Below, piece after piece: positions 10,136 through 20,699 of a stretch of 64,000 nt of DNA. How positions within the stretch are numbered: the first letter of the stretch is position 1; each line of letters opens with the position of its first letter. A program made the translations under genes and the position numbers. Location: NCBI GenBank assembly GCA_947172415.1, contig OX359193.1:7372501-7436500 (forward strand), written 5' to 3'. The notes beneath the pieces were generated by a model. That model saw only the letters and a program-made list of their open reading frames with translations, was not told the origin of the DNA and did not search any database. The stretch comes from Chondrosia reniformis (Eukaryota; Porifera; Demospongiae; Chondrillida; Chondrillidae).

Positions 10136-11916
10136 ATGGCTGCTGTACCCAAGGTAATATACCATCCTATCCTATTTTGTACGAGTAGCAGCTTATCCTT
10201 TAGCAATAAATTATTAGTGTATGTGCAATAATATGAATTCAGGAAGTTACAAAGAAGAAGTTAACCACTTTTCTTGCCGAACTCCTGAAGATTGGATGCG
10301 TAAAAGTAAGTCATTATTAATAAGTGACTAATCTTGCTGATTGTTTAAACTGCTAACTACTTAACTTGGTTGTAGGGATTTAAGCATTTTGCAATGCACT
10401 TACGAGGTAGAGAAGAGCTTATATGCAGTATCGTTAATAAGCCTTCGGTAGGTAGGAAGTGATCTAGATCTGTTACGGCGGGAAGATTTTGTTTGTTAAT
10501 CGCTATGATGCCCTCTAGGTTCCAATATTACTGTCTGCAAGTAACTCGCCTGGCGTTTCCATGAACCGCAACACACTACAAATGTTGTTACCAAGAGACG
10601 GGTAGGAAGTCATCCTGTCTCATATATGTTGCTGATGCTCAAATATATTTACCTACATTTTCATTATGAATACAACAAATACCCTCATATTGTTTCAAAT
10701 CATTAGCTGTATATATGCCTTAGACATACCTGTAATCACATCCCACCATTTTGTAATAAGCCAATCTAGTGTCTATATAGTGGATTACTGTCACAATAAT
10801 CATATCTATATCTAAATACAATACTGTATGTATATATGCATAACATGTAAGCATTCACTCTCTTGGTAATAGTGCTCCGAGAACACTCAACCAGAAATTA
10901 CAAAGAAGGTACGTAACTATCAAAACACTTGTTGGTAAGTGAAAATATGAATTTGTTTATATCCTAGGCTCAGTGGATATGGCTTCATTAATGTGGGACT
11001 TCCCCCTGCCAGTCCCTCAGATGAAGAGGTAGACCATGTGAGTTGCTAGGTCAAACAAAGGGAGTGTAATACACACAGTTCTGTCTTCCTGTCATAGGAC
11101 GAAAATACAACCATGTTTCTAATAGCTGGTTACTCCAAGTACAGCTGCCCGTATGTATGGGTGAGGTCAAACCATGAAAGAATCATACTATGTGACCCAA
11201 AGATGGCCCCCGAGAAGGATTTTCCTCTTAATCTCATAACCACATCTGAATGGAGAGAGAAAGGTACCCATGCATCTATCTAATTACCTGCTCATGTCTA
11301 TGCATAGTCCTATACACCTATCCACCCTTCTACCCATATTCCCACCCATCTACCCATATTCCCACCCATCTACCCATATTCCCACCCATCTACCCATATT
11401 CCCACCCATCTACCCATATTCCCACCCATCTACCCATATTCCCACCCATCTACCCATATTCCCACCCATCTACCCATATTCCCACCCATCTACCCATATT
11501 CCCACCCATCTACCCATATTCCCACCCATCTACCCATATTCCCACCCATCTACCCATATTTCCACCCATCTACCCATATTTCCACCCATCTACCCATATT
11601 TCCACCCATCTACCTGTCCATTTACCACTACATACATCTACTCATCCGTCCTCCAATCTGTCTACTCCTACTCCCCATCCTCACATCGGTCCCAGCCTAC
11701 TCATTGGTCTATTCTTCAGATATAAAAGTGTGGGACGTCATTGCAGAACTAGTAAACATATGTGCAGATCCATGTCCAGCAAATCCCTTTGAAGTAGACT
11801 TTGACTACTTTGAGGCTCTACCTCTGGTTGAGAAATATCTAGCCTCTGGTGCCATGGTGAACATCCTGAGGAAAATTATTTCCACTGGACCACATGGCTA
11901 CGACAAGAGAAGTTAG
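10136..11916 (+). CDS. Unrecognised 234-aa intracellular protein
   Basis: CDS join(10136..10153,10243..10305,10376..10447,10519..10601,10873..10908,10968..11037,11098..11263,11720..11916). Eight small exons have fully consistent phases, which is strong support for a real gene. The protein opens MAAVPKEVTKKKLTTFLAELLK and contains GFKHFAMHLRGREELICSI, GYGFINVGLPPASPSDEE, VWVRSNHERIILCDPKMAPEKDFPL and KVWDVIAELVNICADPC. There is no signal peptide, transmembrane segment or familiar catalytic motif. It looks like a compact globular alpha/beta protein with an acidic loop near residue 110. I could not assign it to a family, though its regular non-repetitive sequence suggests wider conservation. The last intron (11264-11719) contains a 20-bp minisatellite. 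Confidence 0.75.
11326..11614 (+). repeat. 20-bp minisatellite in an intron
   Basis: About 14 head-to-tail copies of CCCACCCATCTACCCATATT; the last few change CCC to TCC. It lies wholly in the last intron of the 234-aa gene. Long open frames across it, repeating Pro-Ile-Tyr-Pro, come from the repeat length and are not genes. Confidence 0.95.
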
Positions 11917-12300
11917 CCCTACATGGCTGGTGTGAAATAATAGATATAGATAAAATTGTATTTCTTTCTTTCTTTTGCACTTATTGAAGTATTGAAGAAT
12001 CTTCAGACAATTTCTTCACTTCATTTCCATTCTCTTGGAGAACTCTCTGAAGAAGGTAGATTGCCACTCTTTCAAGAATCTTTAAGTACTACCAAATGAC
12101 TGAATTGGTTAGCTTTTTAATTCTGCATTCTGTAATTATAATTTTTGTAAACTGTCATTCTTTATTATCATTGATTACATATTAAATTCAATCAAATAAT
12201 TCTGCATCATAATTCAAGAATCTAGATTGTTTTGATAACTATTTAACTTGAAGCCTTCACTGTTATGAGCCAATTTATTCTGTTTCTCAAATTTGATAGT
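11917..12300. other. Intergenic spacer between convergent genes
   Basis: AT-rich sequence between the stop of the 234-aa gene (+) and the stop of the FN3 protein gene (-). It should hold two 3' UTRs. No further feature seen. Confidence 0.5.
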
Positions 12301-14506
12301 CTACTGCTTTATTGCAAGTGTGTCTTTGAAGATGTAATGAGTGTCAAGGATGTCACAAATCAATATTGGTTTGTATCTGATAGTGGCTTTCGGTCTTCTC
12401 TTTGTATAATAGAGAAGTACAATGCATATTGTTACCATGACAGCCAAAACAGCTATTCCACCTGATATGCTACATCCTATAACTATCAATGTGACACTTG
12501 TATCATTAAAGGTTGGCCATGGGTTGCTTGGCAACACCACTGCTGAAGTGACTTGCACAGTTCCTGCTAGTAAGTAGCTGTGCAGTGGAATGGAACAGTA
12601 GCGTTGTGGACCTGAAATAGTGTAACAGCTATACAAATGGTCGTGATCAATTTTACTGTCTCTCTGAATTACCATATTAGCTGCTACCTATAAATGTGAG
12701 ATATTGAGAGAATTAGATCTGAAATTGGCAATTCATCAGTTTACTTACTTTGATATTGATGTGAGCTCCTTGAGGGATAGCAGCTTTAAAAGTCAGTTGT
12801 GTTCCATTCTGTATATACGTATAATATAAATTATATACGCTAACAGTTATATTTGAAGAACTATATATATATATATATACTTTACTGTAAAATGTGACAA
12901 ACGTACGTACATGACAATCTATCCAGAAAATAGTCTTGTTAACATCTACTCTAGGTCTCTCTAGAACAGCTCTAATGTGGTATCCATGAAGTGGGGTGTT
13001 GTTGTAAAGGGGTGGATCCCAGCGGACCGTCACAGTGACATTGCCTGATGGTAACATCACAGCAGTAGCGGTCAGATTGACTGGCTGTGAAGGAACTGAG
13101 AGTAAAGAATATATGTTTGTCTGTTCCTGTATGTTTATTAGGATTGTATTATACAGTGTATATAACACAATAGCAGCTATTCAGAATTTGCAGCTGTTTC
13201 TTGTACAAGTGTATACAGAAAGGGAACAAATTTGTACACTTTGTACAAGAAACAGCTGAAAATGACCTAAATTCTGAATAGCTTTTATAAGGGTTTATAC
13301 CAGATTGTTTTTATATGTACGTATGTATGATGGATACTTGTATTATATTAATGTTATGTACAAATCACATGTATTGGATGCATGGGTACACACTTTGAGA
13401 GCCACATCTAGTAAGAGATTTGTTTCCACTATCTGTCCAGCAATCTGCAAATGAGAAGTCTTTATATATTAAGTCATAGGTTTTTTGACCTCTCTGCTTC
13501 CGTACCTGAAGTTATTGGTAAATAAATTTGAAGCATCTATAATATATACATCTTGGAGTTTATGTATAGGGCAGTGTTTAAGCCATCCCTTACTTAGAGA
13601 GTATATACCATAATACTCTCTGACAACTCACATTAACTCTGACATTAGTGCTACTCGGCTTATAGGCACACATACGGAAGCCTTCATTCCTTTGGACTTT
13701 ATATCTTGCCACAACTCGTGTAGTGTTCTGTGTAAATCAAACTAGACCATCTGAGTAATATTTACAGGTGTACAGTAGGGGTGTATAAGAAGAACTCACT
13801 GGGGGTAGACATATGCAGTATTGTTCAAACTCTGATATTGTCAGATAAAACCAGATTGAACTTGTAAAGGAACCTACGTATAGGGATTATTTATGTATAT
13901 ATCCGTATGAACATTTATATGCTAAATGATTAAATATAAACTTAAAATTCTTTTGTGTGAATGTACCCTTAATTTTCCAATTTGAAGTTAGCTCTACTAA
14001 TTCAGGATGGATGTATTGAATGCTAACATTCAGTGAGTTTCTGACAAATTCACTAAACCCCCTTCCTTTCCCCTCTTGATTGTATCTTCTGGATATACAG
14101 GATTCATATGTACTCACATAGCAACCTAAATTAGTGTATATATATATATATATATATGAAATGAGCATTACAAAGAGAAGTATATTGAAGTATAGTATGT
14201 AAAACTTAAGTCAGGTAACTATATATGAAGGGAAGTAGTCAATTATGCTCTTACAGGTGTCATGATATTGTGCAAAGTCCACAAAGCATTCTCCTTGTGA
14301 GGCATCTGTACAATCAAAGTACAAAATACCCGGTTGCATTAAGCCACTAGAGTTATATATCTATATATTATAGGATCAGAATTAAACTTACTGCAAAATC
14401 TACCTCCATAGCAGGTATTCCCTTCATGTGTTGTGTCCAGATGTTTAGCTGTCACATCTCTGAGGACTAAGAGTGTCAGCAGTGGGAGTGGAAATAGCAT
14501 CACCAT
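12301..14506 (-). CDS. Type I membrane protein with a fibronectin type III domain
   Basis: CDS complement, exons 5'->3': 14506-14392, 14305-14255, 13873-13800, 13727-13632, 13444-13390, 13095-12911, 12808-12749, 12687-12301; 340 aa with consistent phases. It begins with a signal peptide (MVMLFPLPLLTLLVLRDVTA). A Cys-containing N-terminal region of about 110 residues follows, then an FN3 domain starting VPSQPVNLTATA with the core Trp and Tyr (VRWDPPL, LHGYHIRAV), further extracellular sequence, one TM helix (IAVLAVMVTICIVLLYY) and a short basic-start cytoplasmic tail. Several N-x-S/T sites lie in the ectodomain. Architecture suggests a small cell-surface receptor or adhesion protein; cytokine-receptor kinship cannot be shown (no WSxWS). 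The donor of exon 5 (GTACCC) is weak and was chosen to keep phase. Confidence 0.75.
13175..13283. repeat. Imperfect inverted repeat (MITE-like or hairpin precursor) in an FN3-gene intron
   Basis: The left arm 13175-13213 and right arm 13233-13283 are near-perfect complements. Both ends read AGCTATTCAGAATTT inward, and the inner ~22 bp (CAGCTGTTTCTTGTACAA and neighbours) pair across a ~20-nt loop. There is one asymmetric bulge of about 9 nt. It is either a tiny inverted-repeat element or a transcribed hairpin on one strand. Confidence 0.75.
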
Positions 14507-15385
14507 GTCTCTCCTTTGTAGAGTAGTAGAAGTATAATTTAGTGTTTATTAGATTGCAGCCACTTATATACACTTTGTTATGTGGTCAGTGAAATGAAGC
14601 CATACTATATTGCAGAGCAGCCATGTACTGTTCAATTTCGACTAATTGACCAATAGCAAACAATAGCAAGGTATAGATTATATATTGAGTGTACCTATAT
14701 AGCATCTTTAGCTGAGGTATATCAGGCGAAACAAACAGCTGTCTGTGGTTCTTTGATGATTTTTTCCATCTTGCATGACTGGGAGCAATCACTGTTTGCC
14801 AATTTAATAGAACTTTGGTCCCCCAGCCAAGATAAGACTGTGGACACTTAGCTGGTTTGGCATAATACCTACGTTCTAGTAATTGTTATGCTAATCATAA
14901 ATACCATATAAATGTATATACATATAAAGTACACTTATATCTTATATACAATATATAAAAACAATAGTTTTTTTTCATCTTGGATTACTGGGAGGTGATC
15001 ATACTCATAGATTACCACTTTAAAAGGTTTTGGATTCCACAGGAAAGATATAAGACTTTGGTCACTTGACTGGTTTGGGTATTATATACGTATACATGTA
15101 TAAAATTATCAATATATCTATGTCTATACATATATAATAATATAGAGCGAAGATCTAGACCTGTGGTATCTAATAACATAGCCACTGACTGAAAATGTTG
15201 ATGCACACATGTAGAGCTTCTGATACCATAAAGAGGGAAAAATATTTTCACTATAACTTTCATCTGGTGTACACAAACACATTTAAATTTCCGGACAGTC
15301 TGAACAATCACCAGAAAATGAGATTACAATCTTAGAAGATACGACAAAAAGAAAAAAATTAAAATGGGTTGAGCAGAGGCATGTT
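14507..15385. other. Intergenic region with degenerate dispersed repeats
   Basis: AT-rich spacer between the 5' end of the FN3 gene and the 3' end of IWS1 (both -). Two diverged copies of one sequence occur near 14795-14875 and 15015-15085. Both contain a 'GGTC/CA...AAGATA(T)AAGACT...ACTT(A)GCTGGTTTGG' pattern, and a third copy is at about 16288-16360 inside an IWS1 intron. They look like old fragments of one mobile-element family; no intact frame remains. Confidence 0.4.
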
Positions 15386-18300
15386 TTAGATTTCCATTTT
15401 GTTTCCAGAAATGCTCAACTTTGCAGCTTTAGATGAACCCTTGGTCTTCTTAGTTTCCCTCCATCGTTGGAGCTGCTTATCATAGCGACCCATTGTCTTC
15501 TTACTTGACTATTACAGTAGAGAGAAAGTATGTAACTTTTTTATTTACACATTTACAAAAAATTTAATGGTGTGGCAAAATGCAGAGTTGCATGTTTATT
15601 TACGTACTTCACAAGTTTCATGCTCACCTTTACAAATTCCATTTCAACATTCCACTTGGGACGTACTACATAATCCTTGTTAGATGGCATTGGCACTCTG
15701 GCCCTGCCTATCCATCCCTGGTCTCCTGGCTTTAGGGCTCTGAATTGGGAGAGATAATATGACATACTTATGCTCAACAAACATTTTATTAATAAAAGAG
15801 GATACATACATGTACAGTATACTGCCTAATTTGAAATGCCTTACCCATCCATTTCCATGCCAGTTTTACTTTGACCTTCTTCAGTAGACCTATTTCAAAA
15901 TAAGCCAAGTACGTATATGATAATTGAGTTACAAGGTAAAGTGTAAAATGGTGTACAAGACACACCCTAATCTTTTTCTTGCTGAGCTAGACAAATTTGA
16001 GTAATCTCTCTTTTCTCGATCTTCTTTACTAAGTGTTTTCAAGTTTGTTGCTAATCCAAATATTGGTCTGGCCCATTCCTCTGTATAGAACAAGCTCAGT
16101 GCATAGCAGCATTGCGTAACAGGCAAAATAACAGGAAATGGCAAAACACATGATGGCTTTCCAGCTATGTATGTAGTAATTACTGCCCAATCCAATCAGG
16201 TCTCAGCAATTGCACAATCCCCAATAAATTGATACTACTGGACTTACGTATTAATGATAAGTAATTACGTATGTAGTATCCATTTAATAGGACTTCAGTT
16301 CCCAAGCCTAGATAGAATTCAGTCACTAGGCTAGTCTGGCAATAAGCTCCAGTGATTATATGTTTATTTATGAACATAGGTTTTGCATACAATTAAATCT
16401 CTTTGGCTCACTTACGTATTAACTTTCCAGCCTTTTCCTTCAATTTTCTTGTTTCCTTTGGATGTTTGTACAAAAGCATGACAGCCTTACCAATCCTACT
16501 TACTTTTAAGGCATGGTTGTCAACTGGAGGGAACTACACAAATGACAACACAAGCTGCAGTAACAGAAATTTAAATTTCATAATCAACACAACTAACAGT
16601 CTTCAACAAATCGAGCAATGTTTCTCTAATCTTCATATTTGGCAGAGAGTGATCTGGCAGTGGTCCTAGCCACTCCTAAAGCATTAGACACAAATTACTA
16701 GGATCAACATACTCGTGCGGTCACATTGCTGACATGTAAAATAATACGGATGACCACTTACACTGAATGCTTCTAGTCCGCCCAAATCTATAAAGGATAT
16801 TGCCACATCTGGTCTACAGAGGACAGAGTAAAAGTCAGTTAAATATTAGTTAAGTAAGGAAGAAGTAACTCACTTCTTTAGAGCTGTAGAAACAGTGGTT
16901 AGGTAAGTTAACTTTTTAGTAGCTGCTCTTTCTGAAAGGTTTAATCTCCTGTCTTCCTCGGCACAGTGTTTCATCTTCTGAATCATGTCACTCACTACGT
17001 CATCACTTGCTGTAATGTTAATGTCACGGTTACGACGCTTACGGGAACGACTCATGGCTTTCTTCCGGCGCTCAAGCATCATGTCAAAATCAGATACAAA
17101 GGTCCTGTTTTGTGAAATTGCAGGAGAATTATTTAATGAATTGCTTTGACATGATACACAAGCAGGCACACTACTAGTATTACTAAAGACTGATATGGAG
17201 ATCCTTATCTCCATACTAATGGAGATCCTTATCTCCATACTAATGGAGGTGTACTTGATTAATTAATTAGGGCACTGATTGGTGGTCATAGGGCTTTTCC
17301 CACAACTAATTGCATACAACCCATGCAGTTTCACTTATAACACCTAGTATACCACACTCCTCTGAGATAACAATCAGTAAACAACAACTAAGGCTCCAAT
17401 TCTTTCACAAACACACAGCTTCCTTTTTGAGGAGGTACTTCACTCTCTTTGAGAAGACACTATTCTACATTAACACTCACTTGCTTTGTGATGGCTCATC
17501 ATCTACAGGATATTCTTCTACATCTTCCTCTTCCACCTCTTGAGAGCTAGTCCTCTTGGAGTCTTCTTCCAGATCTGCCAGCTCTGCAACTAACTCCTCT
17601 TCTTTGTCTTCGTCTTCAGATGACCTGGCCTCATAATCCTCATCCTCACCTTCCTCCCGAGAGCCACCAAATATGTTACCTTCTAAATTGCCTATTTCTT
17701 CATCTACAGAGGCTTCACACTGAGTGACTTCCTTTAGATCATCTTCTTTGAGCACTACCTGATCTTGATTAACCTCCTGTAAATCTTTCATGTCAACTGG
17801 CTTTACAGATGTGTAATTCTTGTTACTATCTACAACACTATCTTCTTCATCTGATATAAGCCTTTTCCGTTTGGGATTAGGTGCTTCTGCATCTCTTTCA
17901 TCTTCTTCAAAAAGGTGCAAAATTTTGTGATGTGAAAGTGTTGGGTTTGGTTGATCATCAACTTGCAAAGGAGATTCCGGAGGCGACAAGGGTTCATCCA
18001 CCTGCACTGGAGATTGTGGAGGTGACTCCTGAGGAAACAAGGGTTCATCCACCTGCACTGGAGAGTGTGGAGGTGACTCCTGAGGCGACAACGGTTCGTC
18101 CACCTGCACTGGAGATTGTGGAGGTGACTCCTGAGGAAACAAGGGTTCATCCACCTGCACTGGAGAGTGTGGAGGTGACTCCTGAGGCGACAACGGTTCG
18201 TCCACCTGCACTGGAGATTGTGGAGGTGACTCCTGAGGCGACAACGGTTTGTCCACCTGCACTGGAGATTGTGGAGGTGACTCCTGAGGCGACAAGGGTT

Positions 18301-19003
18301 CATCCACCTGCACTGGAGAGTGTGGAGGTGACTCCTGAGGCGACAACGGTTCGTCCACCTGCACTGGAGATTGTGGAGGTGACTCCTGAGGCGACAACGG
18401 TTCGTCCACCTGCACTGGAGATTGTGGAGGTGACTCCTGAGGCGACAAGGGTTCATCCACCTGTACTGGAGAGTGTGGAGGTGACTCCTGAGGAAACAAG
18501 GGTTCATCCACCTGTACTGGAGAGTGTGGAGGTGACTCCTGAGGAAACAACGGTTCGTCCACCTGTACTGGAGATTGTGGAGGTGACTCCTGAGGCGACA
18601 AGGGTTCGTCCACCTGCACTGGAGATTGTGGAGGTGACCCTTGTGAAGACGAGGGTTCATCTACTCGTACAATTGGTGGTTCCTCAGGAAAAGAAACAAA
18701 TAGATTGCCCTATAAAACAGATAATAACATCAGCCATGTTCGTATACAGGTTTTAATAGGACCTACTTTGTTCTGAATGTCTCTAGTACCCTCTTCATAT
18801 TCCCCAACTTCCACCCATTCGCTTGGAGTGTCCTCACTATCAGTAAAATTCTCATTATCTCCATCTACTGGAATTTCTTTATCTTCGTCAAAATACGACT
18901 CCTGTTCATCGTCTTCTAGTCCTTCATGTTCCGTTTTTTGACGAAGCTGTCCTTCCTCTGGCTCTGTGTCGTAGTAATCAAGTACTTCTTCTCCGATGTC
19001 CAT
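15386..19003 (-). CDS. IWS1: IWS1 (SPN1) transcription elongation and RNA-processing factor
   Basis: CDS complement, exons 5'->3': 19003-18767, 18709-17481, 17104-16874, 16813-16762, 16675-16594, 16523-16416, 16080-15966, 15889-15845, 15739-15628, 15508-15386; 777 aa, phases consistent. IWS1 binds SPT6 and couples Pol II elongation with chromatin and mRNA export. The N-terminal half is acidic and disordered, with a 17-residue repeat. The C-terminal half is typical: [23 protein letters not shown], a TFIIS N-terminal-like (LW) domain ([44 protein letters not shown]), then [16 protein letters not shown], the hallmark [18 protein letters not shown], and the SISGNKMEI end. The exon 5 donor (GTTGTG) is weak but forced by phase. 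It shares a 120-bp divergent promoter with an RRM protein gene. Confidence 0.93.
17185..17246. repeat. Short palindromic tandem repeat in an IWS1 intron
   Basis: Two tandem units of TGGAGATCCTTATCTCCATACTAA-like sequence. Each holds an internal inverted repeat (GGAGAT/ATCTCC), so it can form two adjacent hairpins. Confidence 0.8.
17960..18645 (-). repeat. 51-bp coding minisatellite in IWS1 exon 2
   Basis: About 13 units of 51 bp encode [17 protein letters not shown] variants (S/F at position 8, Q/H at position 15), with degenerate ends. The period is a multiple of three, so the array stays open in other frames and on the other strand. Those frames are not genes. Confidence 0.95.
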
Positions 19004-19123
19004 GTTTTTGCCACCTACAATGGTCTGATTCCCGATTCAAATTTGAGATTTGGAACCCTGATCGTGACGTAGTGTTCGTCAATTTGATTGGATACTGAAT
19101 TTACACGCGTGATTTCGTTCGAG
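19004..19123. promoter_or_regulatory. 120-bp bidirectional promoter region, IWS1 / RRM protein
   Basis: Divergent start codons at 19003 (-) and 19124 (+) leave 120 bp for both promoters. No TATA box is evident. Confidence 0.5.
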
Positions 19124-20272
19124 ATGGCAACTGGGAGACCACCTCCTATTCCAGGTAAGCTCGTCGTTCGAGGCTATCCTTTAGGAACTAAAGATGAAGA
19201 AATTCGATCTTGGTTTGAACCATTTGGAGAACTCGAAGAAGGTGATCGATCGGCTAGGATAAAAGTTTCTATGAAAATGTTCATCTCTTCTGTTTTCCTT
19301 TAGTGGCTAGTCCTCCTGATCGTATAACCAGGTTGCCACGAGGATACACTTTTGTTCGATACAAGCATCCAATGGATGCCGATGCGGCTCTTAAAGCAAT
19401 GAGTGATAAGGTAGGCGTGTAGTCCTACACGTCTCTTCACACTTGGAAGTTAATGTACGATTTCTTTTAGGACATTAATGGGTGCAAGTTAAGAGTGGAG
19501 CAAAGCAGATACGCCAAGGGAGATGGAGGAACTAAAAGTACTAGAGGAATGAGGAGACCAGAAGAGGGAGGAAGAGGAAGATGGCCGGAAAGAGATTATT
19601 GGGAGAGTAGAAGGCCTAGAAGTCGTAGCCCACCTGGTCATCGTCGTGACGACTACTTTTATCGAGATCGCTATGACGAATATTATCGCGATCGACTTTA
19701 TGATGATTATTACAGGGATTATTATCGAGGTGAGATATCGATGATTACGTAGAGCGTTGTCTAAATGAGTAGATATAAAAAGGTGATAAGATTCGCTTCT
19801 AAAGTAATGTCTACGTTATACATTTACTGTATCATCCCTAGTAGCAAGACACACTTGTCACTGAATATTTTTCACTCTAATAGAACGGTATCCTCCGCCG
19901 CCGCCTCGTCGAGATTACTATGATAGGTATGATGAAAGATATGACCGAGGTCCGCACCCGCCATCATCGCGGCGTTACTCTGAAGAAAGCTATAGTAGCC
20001 GTGATCCCTACTATGATAGTTATGACGATTACTATGGATATGATAGGAACGCTCCAGTTCGGAGACCTCCCCCGGCCACGGGCACTGAGGATAGTACAGT
20101 CTTTTCACAGCCTAGTACTTCAACTGAAGTACGACGGCCGGCAAATAATTATGCGGATGACCGTTTCGAGAACACTGCAGCAAATCGAACCCAAGTCTCC
20201 GATATGAGTGGCATGTGTGTGGCCAGCCAGCAACCTGTTACCTACCCCATGCCAACCAACTACCGCCTCTAA
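19124..20272 (+). CDS. RRM protein with a short RS element and Tyr/Asp/Arg-rich tail (SR-like splicing factor)
   Basis: CDS join(19124..19241,19304..19410,19471..19729,19884..20272), 290 aa, phases consistent. One N-terminal RRM: RNP2 KLVVRGYP near residue 12 and RNP1 RGYTFVRY near residue 50, ending LRVEQSRYAKG. It is followed by an RS-like element (RRPRSRSPPG), a tail dense in Tyr, Asp and Arg (for example YRDRYDEYYRDRLYDDYY) and a Gln/Pro-rich end (VTYPMPTNYRL). The arrangement fits an SR-family or hnRNP-like splicing regulator. It is not close enough to one SRSF member for a symbol. The Tyr/Arg-rich low-complexity tail is of the type that drives RNA-protein condensates (family-level inference). 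Its partner across the promoter, IWS1, also acts in mRNA processing. Confidence 0.85.
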
Positions 20273-20699
20273 GTGCATGCTTTACTAGCTGGTATTACCC
20301 CTAATAACATACCAATATCGATATACCTAGAACTAATGTAGACGTTTTATAGCGTTCGCATATGTAGTTCGATGTCTGTTATTTTTGATTAAATTGCATG
20401 TTGGGACGATCTATTGCATGTTGAGCAAGAAGTTAAATGTATTGGAGAACTATTTTTATATATTGCATGAATATGCCCTTTTGGAATACATGTTTCATTT
20501 ATGCTTTATGACAACTTTCAGTGTTATTGAAATAACCGCCCACATATATAGCATTCATTGAATGGAGAACAAAAAACAAGTCTATAATATTTAAAAATAT
20601 GGGAACTCTATATATGCACACACATGCAATTAGTTAAGATGCTGCAGGAATACAAAAGCTGTGGTATAATAACTCGTGGTTTGTTTCAGTTAAGATGTG
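20273..20699. other. Intergenic spacer between convergent genes
   Basis: AT-rich sequence between the stops of the RRM gene (+) and the beta-lactamase-like gene (-), presumably two 3' UTRs. No other feature seen. Confidence 0.5.

Noticed and set aside
11250-11792. Long open frames reading repeated Pro-Ile-Tyr-Pro / Ser-Thr-His-Ile
   Set aside because: They are produced by the 20-bp minisatellite, which lacks stops in several frames, and lie inside an intron.
17830-18756. 291-aa and 276-aa frames overlapping IWS1 exon 2 in other frames and strand
   Set aside because: The 51-bp repeat keeps every frame open; splice phases and homology support only the IWS1 frame.
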